From assembly GCA_016927095.1 (NCBI GenBank), contig JAFGNI010000126.1, forward strand, positions 1 to 7,316: DNA of 7,316 bases, read 5' to 3'. Each line of letters opens with the position of its first letter. Position 1 is the stretch's first letter. Origin of the DNA: Anaerolineae bacterium. GTDB lineage: Bacteria; Chloroflexota; Anaerolineae; B4-G1; SLSP01. The notes under the pieces were generated by a model, which saw only the letters and a list, made by a program, of their open reading frames with translations, made no database searches and had not been told where the DNA came from. This document shows, one piece after another, positions 1 to 6,200 of this stretch. The position numbers and the translations under genes are program-made.

Positions 1-108
1 CTCCCCATCGAGGAGTGAGCTGCCCAGTGAGATGCTGCCGGAGACGATGAGGTCCGACGTGATCGGCGATGACCAGGTGCCGTAGGGTGCTATTGTCGGT
101 CGTGCCAC
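1..108 (-). CDS. S9-family serine peptidase (prolyl oligopeptidase / acylaminoacyl peptidase type), N-terminal fragment
   Basis: This is a 5' gene fragment of 36 codons that leaves the window at base 1. It starts with GTG at 108-106. A strong SD, AGGAG at 116-120, sits 7 nt upstream, and a promoter lies at 183-210. The peptide begins [16 protein letters not shown] and continues [20 protein letters not shown]. From family knowledge, the pattern 'APYGTW-SPIT-DLIV-GSI-L---LDG' is typical of the extreme N-terminus of S9 peptidases of the dipeptidyl aminopeptidase/acylaminoacyl-peptidase type, where it begins the beta-propeller that gates the C-terminal alpha/beta-hydrolase. The propeller and the catalytic Ser/Asp/His lie outside the window, so activity cannot be judged. 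No signal peptide is visible, so the enzyme is probably cytoplasmic. An in-frame ATG at 153-151 is a possible alternative start, but its SD is poorer and it would add 15 unconserved-looking residues. Confidence 0.8.
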   Translation of the reverse strand, partial: MARPTIAPYGTWSSPITSDLIVSGSISLGSSLLDGE

Positions 109-182
109 AGGATCTCTCCTTCTGTCTTGCTGAATGCGTGGGATGGGCGGCATCGTTGCTCATCTGCCACGTTGCAGGCGTC

Positions 183-210
183 AGTGTACCGCCGCCTGTC
201 GCCCGGTCAA
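183..210 (-). promoter_or_regulatory. sigma70-type promoter for the S9 peptidase gene
   Basis: Read on the minus strand: -35 TTGACC at 210-205, a 16-bp spacer, then -10 TACACT at 188-183. The predicted transcription start is near 176, giving a leader of about 68 nt before the GTG at 108. It matches the consensus at 5 of 6 (-35) and 4 of 6 (-10). It lies between the repeat cluster and the gene start, so the peptidase gene can be transcribed independently of the lipoprotein gene upstream on the same strand. Confidence 0.65.
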
Positions 211-268
211 ACGCCTCGTCGCGCCCAACGGTCCAGCCTGACCGAGAGCGCCCAAGGCCTTCGGTGGG

Positions 269-302
269 AGCGCCCAAGGGCCTTCTGCGGGCCTTGGGCG
301 CT
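269..302. repeat. 11-bp perfect inverted repeat (hairpin 1 of the repeat cluster)
   Basis: AGCGCCCAAGG at 269-279 is perfectly complementary to CCTTGGGCGCT at 292-302, with a 12-base interior (280-291) that can add two further G-C pairs. It can form in RNA from either strand or as a DNA cruciform. Confidence 0.85.
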
Positions 303-344
303 GCCGTCGCGTGGCCTCGGCAGGTGGGGGCGACTTGTCTTCAA

Positions 345-394
345 GCGCCCAAGGGCTCAGCCCGAGCAGACTCGGGCCGAAAGCCCTTGGGCGC
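345..394. repeat. nested perfect hairpin, 13-bp outer and 7-bp inner stem (hairpin 2 of the repeat cluster)
   Basis: The outer arm GCGCCCAAGGGCT at 345-357 pairs perfectly with AGCCCTTGGGCGC at 382-394. Inside it, GCCCGAG at 360-366 pairs with CTCGGGC at 371-377 around a CAGA loop. The stems are separated by a small asymmetric internal loop (CA at 358-359 against CGAA at 378-381). This gives 20 base pairs in 50 nt, the strongest fold I see in the window. It would be the first strong structure met by RNA polymerase leaving the lipoprotein gene, 69 bp beyond its stop, but no U-tract follows on the minus strand. Confidence 0.85.
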
Positions 395-462
395 AGGCGG
401 AAAGCCCTTAAGCGCTCCCGTTGCTAGCGCGTACGCTGCAAGCCGCGACGCGTAGACTCGTC

Positions 463-1818
463 TTACCGCGGCAAGCCCAGGTTGCCGTCGTCGGGCAGCA
501 GGAGCATATAGGTGTCCACAACGTCCGTGCCCGAACGCCCCCAGTTACTGGTGAAGACGACGCGGGTGAAGTTGCGGTTGACCGTAGCGTGGGGCTCGGC
601 CCAATAGTCGTGATCGCGGTGTGGGTTCACCTTCGAATGGGTGTGCGCCAAGCGCACAACCCGTCCCCCGGCGATAAGTTCGAGCGCGAAGACCTGGTCG
701 TCCATCCAGGTGTAGGCCTTCGGGTAGCCGCCGCTGTAGGTCGAGACCAGTGCCCACCCGGGCTTGTCGTACGCCAAGCCAGAGAAGTGGAAGCCCAGCG
801 GCGTATGGCTGAAGTCGATGGGCCACAGCGGGATGACGGCGGCGGTCGCAAGGTCCACCACCGAGATGTAGTCCGTGTCCAGGTCCTGGTAGACGACAAC
901 CTCGCGCCCCTCGCGATCTAGGGCGACATCGTAGTGGCCCACGATGCGGAGCAGACCGCGTCCGTTCGTCAGATCCGGCTCGTAGGCCATCAACCCGCAG
1001 GGATAGGCCTCGGTGCCCCGCTGTCCGACGGCGCACGCCCGATCGAACGACGCGAGAAAAGTGGTCCCTTTGGGGCTGATCGTCACGTGGTCGACGTCCT
1101 CGTCGATGCCTGAGACTTGCCGCATGTCTCGAACGGTGACCTGATCTGCCTGGCGATCGTAGACGAGGAAAGCCACCGGCACCCAGTCCTCATCCTCCGC
1201 CATCAAGCCGAAGAAGCGCCCGTCCAGCGAGGGACGGCCCTCGTGCGCGGTCCAGGCGGCGACCGCGCCTTTGGGCACATCGCCAGCGAAATCGCGGATC
1301 TCCTCCGCCGCTTCCAGGCCCAGATCGTAGGCCATCAGCTTCGTGCCGTCCACATAGGTGAGCCGGTCGGGGTGGATGGGATCCCAGCGCGGCTCCGCTT
1401 CAAGCGGCACCTCACCCAGCGGTTCGAACGTGACGGCGTCATAGAGATACCATGCGCCGTCGGTGCCGTAGATCAGCAGCCGCGTGCCGTCGCTGTTGAA
1501 GACCTGTACACGGGCGTAGACGTTCTTCAGCCCGGGGGAGGGCGTGTCGCGCCGGCTGTCGGTGATCCGCACGACGCAGCTCCCAAAGACGGGGTCGCGG
1601 AAGGGCTCGCGCGGGTCCGGCTTGTCGAGCGAGGGTGGATGGCGGAGCCCGAGATCGATGACGGCGGGCTGGGGCGCCGCGCCGCAGCGCAGCTCCAGCG
1701 CGTCCGGCAGATCCCGGCGGTCCGCCGCCGGTGTGACGGGCAGGGCTGCCGGCGGGCGGCGGCACCCCAGCAGCAGCCCAAGGCACAATACTGTGATCGC
1801 CGTCCGCTTCGTTGTCAT
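463..1818 (-). CDS. lipoprotein with probable beta-propeller domain, function unknown
   Basis: A 451-residue protein, probably anchored by a lipid to the outer face of the membrane. The N-terminus has basic residues (K4, R5), a hydrophobic stretch and a lipobox LLGC with Cys at residue 19. A Pro/Ala-rich linker of about 20 residues follows, and a folded domain runs from about residue 50 to the end. That domain has recurring beta-strand/Asp-Gly turn patterns such as FNSDGTRLLIYG (about 107-118), RPSLDGRFFGLMA and TISPKGTTFLAS, as in WD40/TolB-like propellers. The C-terminal blade carries HTHSK (392-396), YWAEPHATVN (405-414) and SNWG (424-427), which recall the last blade of oligogalacturonate-lyase-like propellers; that link is from memory and not strong enough to assign activity. 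C262 and C274 could form a disulfide. I place the start at 1818, not the in-frame ATG at 1992: a purine-rich SD (AGGAG at 1823-1827) and a promoter (1930-1958) lie between the two, and only this start exposes a signal peptide. It is transcribed divergently from the methyltransferase gene. The stop is TAA. Confidence 0.85.
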   Translation of the reverse strand: MTTKRTAITVLCLGLLLGCRRPPAALPVTPAADRRDLPDALELRCGAAPQPAVIDLGLRHPPSLDKPDPREPFRDPVFGSCVVRITDSRRDTPSPGLKNVYARVQVFNSDGTRLLIYGTDGAWYLYDAVTFEPLGEVPLEAEPRWDPIHPDRLTYVDGTKLMAYDLGLEAAEEIRDFAGDVPKGAVAAWTAHEGRPSLDGRFFGLMAEDEDWVPVAFLVYDRQADQVTVRDMRQVSGIDEDVDHVTISPKGTTFLASFDRACAVGQRGTEAYPCGLMAYEPDLTNGRGLLRIVGHYDVALDREGREVVVYQDLDTDYISVVDLATAAVIPLWPIDFSHTPLGFHFSGLAYDKPGWALVSTYSGGYPKAYTWMDDQVFALELIAGGRVVRLAHTHSKVNPHRDHDYWAEPHATVNRNFTRVVFTSNWGRSGTDVVDTYMLLLPDDGNLGLPR

Positions 1819-1929
1819 GTCTCTCCTCTGCCGTTCTGTGCATGACACGGGATCCGCCGCCCCGGCGGTGGCCCAAGTCAACATAAGGAAGGGATTGGGG
1901 CTCCTGCGGTGACAAGTACCCTCAGCCGC

Positions 1930-1958
1930 ATTGTATGCCGGTCGGGATCGCGGATCAA
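1930..1958 (-). promoter_or_regulatory. sigma70-type promoter for the lipoprotein gene
   Basis: Read on the minus strand: -35 TTGATC at 1958-1953, a 17-bp spacer, then -10 TACAAT at 1935-1930. Predicted transcription starts near 1923, giving a leader of about 105 nt before the ATG at 1818. A small GC-rich hairpin (CCGCC at 1854-1858 with GGCGG at 1864-1868) lies in that leader; nothing suggests a known riboswitch. The promoter position rules out translation from the ATG at 1992. Confidence 0.65.
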
Positions 1959-1980
1959 GCAGCAGCCCGAGGTGCCCCTG

Positions 1981-2008
1981 TTGACATCCCATGAAACCAA
2001 GTTATAAC
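1981..2008 (+). promoter_or_regulatory. strong sigma70-type promoter for the DNA methyltransferase gene, leaderless start predicted
   Basis: A perfect -35 TTGACA (1981-1986), a 16-bp spacer and a near-perfect -10 TATAAC (2003-2008). Only 7 bases separate the -10 from the ATG at 2016, so transcription should start at or within a base or two of the A of the start codon. No SD precedes the ATG; the only purine run, GAAG at 2011-2014, is too close. The -35 boxes of this and the opposing promoter are 22 bp apart. Confidence 0.75.
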
Positions 2009-2015
2009 CTGAAGT

Positions 2016-3122
2016 ATGTCAGAGTGCGAGACGCAGCCCTTCATCCAGGTTGACGCCAAGGCTTTCCTCGATGAGCTTGGCCAATGCCTGGCGGAGACCG
2101 AACTCGACGACTTGCGTCGTCGCGTCGCTACGTTGACGCAGGCGCTGGCCCTAGCCCCTGTCGTACAGGGTGTGCCACTCTATGACCCCGGTGTGATGGC
2201 TGCACAGACCAACGGCTCGCTTGTGATGCGCCGCGATATCCTTCTAGAGGAACTTGACCAGGTCAAGACGGCCCGCACGCTGCGCCGCGCGCACTATTAC
2301 CTGAGTCGCCTTAAGAAGGGTGCCACCGAGATCCGCACGACCGCCCTCAACGACATCAACCTGAACCGGTGGAAGGAATACGACGAGGTCCTAACCGATA
2401 GCCTGTGGCTGATGGACCGGCGCGACACCTCCGGGGCGCACGAAGCCTGGTACTGGGGCAACTACATTCCCCAGATTCCCCGGCAGCTGATGTTGCGCTA
2501 CACCAAGGTGGGCGACTGGGTCCTTGATCCCTTCGTGGGTAGCGGCACCTCCTTGATCGAGTGCCGCCGCCTGGGTCGCAATGGCATGGGTGTGGAGCTC
2601 AACCCGACCGTGGCAGCGCAAGCGATCGCCGTGGTGGACGGGGAGCCCAATCCCTATGACGTGACCACACAGATTGTCGTCGGCGACAGCACGGGCGAGG
2701 ACTTCGGCGCGCTCCTAGCCGCGCAAGGCTGCGACCAGGTGCAGTTGGTGTTGCTCCATCCTCCCTACCACGATATCATCCGCTTCGGGGAGCAACCTGG
2801 CGATCTGTCCAATGCGCCTTCGGTGGACGCCTTTGTTACGCAGTTCTCCCAGGTGGTCCAACGTGCGATGGCTGTGCTGCAGCCGGGGCGCTTCCTGGCG
2901 GTGGTCATCGGTGACAAGTACGAGGAACGCGCCTGGGTGCCGTTGGGTTTCTACGTCATGCAGGCTGTGCTCGACCAGGGCGCCACCCTTAAGAGCATCG
3001 TGGTCAAGAATCTCAACGGCACGCGGGCCAAGCGCGACCAGCAGGCGCTCTGGCGCTACCGGGCCCTGGTCGCCGGCTTCTACCTTTTCAAACACGAATA
3101 CATCTTCATCTTTCAGGCGTAG
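2016..3122 (+). CDS. DNA N4-cytosine/N6-adenine methyltransferase, apparently solitary
   Basis: A 368-residue SAM-dependent DNA amino-methyltransferase of the N6_N4_Mtase family. Visible motifs in order: motif X region WYWGNYIPQIPRQLMLRYT (145-163); motif I DPFVGSGT (171-178, the SAM-binding glycine loop); acidic strand end GVELNP (192-197, E194 for the ribose hydroxyls); motif IV HPPY (248-251), a variant of the catalytic D/N/S-PP-Y/F/W in which His replaces the usual first residue; then GDKY (299-302), VPLGFYVM (308-315) and a conserved tail with VKNLNGTRAKR, ALWRYRALV and FKHEYIF. The motif order is X-I-IV, and the C-terminal tail after GDKY has only about 66 residues, most of it family-conserved. 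The helical, charged N-terminus (1-140) is therefore the best candidate for target recognition. Whether the target is C or A, and which site, cannot be told. No endonuclease gene is adjacent, so a regulatory or orphan methylase is likely; the restriction partner could lie elsewhere. The start is fixed by the promoter immediately upstream and looks leaderless. Confidence 0.88.
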   Translation: MSECETQPFIQVDAKAFLDELGQCLAETELDDLRRRVATLTQALALAPVVQGVPLYDPGVMAAQTNGSLVMRRDILLEELDQVKTARTLRRAHYYLSRLKKGATEIRTTALNDINLNRWKEYDEVLTDSLWLMDRRDTSGAHEAWYWGNYIPQIPRQLMLRYTKVGDWVLDPFVGSGTSLIECRRLGRNGMGVELNPTVAAQAIAVVDGEPNPYDVTTQIVVGDSTGEDFGALLAAQGCDQVQLVLLHPPYHDIIRFGEQPGDLSNAPSVDAFVTQFSQVVQRAMAVLQPGRFLAVVIGDKYEERAWVPLGFYVMQAVLDQGATLKSIVVKNLNGTRAKRDQQALWRYRALVAGFYLFKHEYIFIFQA

Positions 3123-3132
3123 GGCATCCAGG

Positions 3133-3160
3133 TTGCATAATCGGGCCTAGGCTCTAGAAT
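3133..3160 (+). promoter_or_regulatory. sigma70-type promoter for the histidine kinase gene
   Basis: -35 TTGCAT (3133-3138), a 16-bp spacer, then -10 TAGAAT (3155-3160). Predicted transcription starts near 3167, giving a leader of about 58 nt. The -35 begins 11 bp after the methyltransferase stop codon, so the kinase has its own promoter, although read-through is possible because I see no terminator between the genes. An 8-bp palindrome, GCCTAGGC (3145-3152), lies inside the spacer and could be a binding site; this is unproven. Confidence 0.6.
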
Positions 3161-3224
3161 GGTCTGGTCTGTTTGCGTGACGGACCGAGGACTGGCCCCC
3201 AACGAACGTGAGGACTGCTGACCT

Positions 3225-6200
3225 ATGGACGACCAGCTGACATCCGACTTTCCTGAAGCGTCCCCGGGTATCGGGCCGGATCCTGCGGCGGCACGTGCCG
3301 GTATCCTCGATGGCGATGTCGCCACGAACGGAAACGCCCTCGAGGGGGCGTTGGGCCGCGCGCCCTTGGCTTCGCTGCTGCACATTGCCTCGGAGATCTC
3401 GGGGCAGGTCAACGCGATCCTCGATCCCGATGAGCTGCTCAACACCGTCATACCTCTCCTGAAAGAGGGCTTTAGCCTCTACTACGCGCACGTCTATGTC
3501 CTCGACGAGGCGTCGCGTGAGCTTCGCCTCCGGGCCGGGTACGGCGAGGCAGGGCAGGAGATGCTGCGGCGTGGTCACAGGATCCCGCTCGATGCGGAGC
3601 GCAGTCTGGTGGCTCGCGCCGCCCGCACGCGCGAGCCCGTGGTCGTGAACGACGTCCGCAGCAACCCGGCTTTCCTGCCGAATCTCCTCCTGCCCGACAC
3701 CCGGGCTGAGGTGGCGCTGCCGATGGTTGTGGGCGATAGAGTGTTGGGTGTCTTCGATATCCAGGACGATGTCGTCGGTGCGTTTCCCCCGGTCCAGGTC
3801 GATGTCTTCTTCACCTTGGTCGGCCAGATCGCCACGGCGCTGCAGAACGCCCAGTACGTTGACCGCATCGCTCAGAACCTGCTCGAGACCCAGACACGTT
3901 ACGAAGTGGGACAGGCGCTAGCGATCCCGGAGACGCAGGATGAGGTCCTGGATGCGATGCTCGCTGAGGCCCAGGCCGTCGAAGACATGGCTGTGGCCAT
4001 CGTGACCGTCGATCGCAACGTGGAGCAACCGACGTTGGTGGTCGAGCGTGTTGCGGTCAACAACAGCGCTGTGGACCTGCCTGGCTTGGCTCTGGACAGC
4101 CGCACTGTGGCCGAATCGTCATCCTACTATGGCCCTGTGGCCGATGCGGCATCCTTCTATGCGCCGGATGTCGCGGAGGACGCCCGGCTCGCCCCGGACT
4201 TCCGGGCCGAGCTCGTGGCGCATGGCGTTGCCAGCCTCTTGGTGCAGCGGCTCATCTCGGGTGACGAGACCTTTGGGCTGCTGGTCGGGGCGTCAGGCGA
4301 GGTGGCTGCCTTCAGCGAGGCGCTGGTGCTGCGCTATGAGGTATTGGGCGCGCAGGGCAGCCTGGCCCTGCAGCAAGCTCGGATGCGCGACGATCTGAGC
4401 CTGACCCAGTTCTCGGTGGACCACGCGCCGGCGGCGATCTTCTGGATTCGGCCCGATGGGTCGTTTCACACGGTGAACGAGACTGCCTGCGAGCTTCTGG
4501 GCTATGCCCGCGCAGAGCTGCTGGCGCTGCCTTCGATCGGCGCGCTGGATCCCAACATGATTCCCAACGTCTGGGCCGTCCACTGGCGCCGAGTGAAGCA
4601 GGATCGCCGTTTCGTGCTCGAGACCGAGTACCGCACCAAGGACGGCAGGCTGATTCCGATGGAGGTAACTGCCAACTACCTCGCTTACGGTGATCAGGAG
4701 TTCAACTGTATCTTTGCCCGTGATATCTCGGAGCGGAAACAGGCGGAGGTCGCGCGCGAGCGCTTCACCGTGCAGTTGCGCACCGCGGCGGATATCGCCG
4801 AGCAGATTGGCGCGATCCTGGATCCGGATGAGCTCCTCGAGACGGTCATTCCGCTGATGAAAGAACGGTTCGATCTCTACCACACCCACGTCTACACCGT
4901 GGAGGGGGACGATCTTGTTCTCCGGAGTGGCTATGGTCGGATCGGACGGATTATGGTGCAGCAGGGACATACCATTTCGCGGCACCATCCACGCAGCCTG
5001 GTGGCGCGTGCCGCCCGCACGCGGGAGGCCGTCGTCGTCGAGGATGTTACGACTGCGCCCGACTTTCTGCCCAACATGCTCCTGCCGAACACCAAGTCTG
5101 AGGTCGCGGTGCCCATCGTGATCGGCGATCAGCTCCTCGGCGTGTTTGACGTGCAATCCGACCGGCTGGAGGCTTTCACCGAGGCGGATGTGGACGTCTT
5201 CCGCACCTTCTCCGGACAGCTCGCTAATGCGCTCTACGGTGCGATGCTCTTCGGGCAGCAGGCCGCGACCCAGCAGGAACTCCGCAATGCAGCGGAGACC
5301 GTCCGGGCCATCTTCGATGCGATGACCGAGGGTATCCTGGTCACCGACATGATGGGGCGCATCACCGATGCGAACGAGGCAGCTCTGGCGCTCTTTGGCT
5401 ACGAGACCCGCGAGGATCTTCTGGGCCACAGTGCGATGGAGCTCGTGACCAAGTCCGGGTGGTCGCGCATGGCTGAGAACCTGCGGGCGGCGTTGGATAC
5501 CGGGAGGGGCCAAGTTCAGGAATACACGATGTTGCGCCGGGATGGCGACACCTTCGATGGGGAGCAGAGCACGGCGCTGCTCTGGGATAGCGACGGTGAA
5601 CCGCGGGGGATGGTCTCCATTACCCGCGATATCACCGAGCGCAAACGGTCAGCGCGCGAGATCGCCCGGTTCCAGGCCCTGGCGGAGAACGCCGTGGACG
5701 CGATCATGATGGCCGACTTCGCCGGCCAGATCACCTATGCGAACCCGGCGAGTTGCGAGCTGTTTGGCTACGATCCCGTGCCTGAGGCGATGCTTGGTAA
5801 GCACCTAGCGCACTTCTGGCCCGACAGCGAGGTCGCGACGCTCCTCCAGGAAGTCCTGCCGGCGGCAGGCGGCGCCGGTTGGCAAGGCGAAGTCCTGCAG
5901 AAGCGGCGCGATGGCGAGACATTTGAGGCGGCGCTGACCTTCTTCGCCGTTCAAGGTCAGAAAGGGGAGCCATTGAGCGCCGCGACGATCATCCGCGATG
6001 TCAGCGACAGGAAAGCGGCTGAGCAGGAGCTCCTACGGTTCACTGTACAACAGCGCACCGCTGCCGAGGTCTCAGCGCAGGTCAACGCGATTCTTGACCC
6101 CACGAAACTCCTGGAGGCCGTTGTCCCGCTGGTCCAGGGCCGCTTTGAGCTGTACCACGTCCACGTCTACACGCTCGACCGCGACGCCCAGGAACTGGTG

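Larger units (their letters stand above)
246..417. repeat. cluster of short inverted repeats (REP/BIME-like), core GCGCCCAAGGGC
   Basis: The 8-mer GCGCCCAA occurs on the plus strand at 221-228, 248-255, 270-277 and 345-352. Its complement TTGGGCGC occurs at 294-301 and 387-394, and a diverged complement (CTTAAGCGCT) at 407-416. The longer unit is about 13-14 bp (AGCGCCCAAGGGCT and variants). Within 246-417 the six units run right, right, left, right, left, left, an order that is its own reverse complement. The first two units are direct repeats 22 bp apart, extended by CCTTC-G-GG. The last two are the same extended unit on the opposite strand, also about 22 bp apart. The block lies between two minus-strand genes, 45 bp past the lipoprotein stop and 36 bp upstream of the peptidase -35. 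It resembles repetitive extragenic palindromic clusters. No T-tract follows it on either strand, so it is not a standard intrinsic terminator. Its function is unknown. Confidence 0.85.

Noticed and set aside
246..417. CRISPR array
   Set aside because: The units are in mixed orientation, vary in sequence, and have irregular and mostly too-short spacing with no unique spacers of constant length.
69..455. Plus-strand ORFs of 128 and 94 codons across the left intergenic region
   Set aside because: They run through the peptidase start, its promoter and the repeat cluster. They are Arg/Ala/Pro-rich with no domain-like pattern and no good SD, as expected from chance in GC-rich DNA.
1117..1845. 242-codon plus-strand ORF antisense to the lipoprotein gene
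   Set aside because: A shadow of the lipoprotein frame with no domain signature or start signals.
1819..1992. N-terminal extension of the lipoprotein gene to the ATG at 1992
   Set aside because: It would start upstream of the gene's own promoter, overlap the opposing promoter, bury the signal peptide and lacks an SD; the ATG at 1818 has all the expected signals.
4293..5513. 406-codon minus-strand ORF antisense to the kinase
   Set aside because: It covers conserved GAF and PAS coding sequence, mirrors the kinase reading frame and shows no recognisable domain; a codon-bias shadow.
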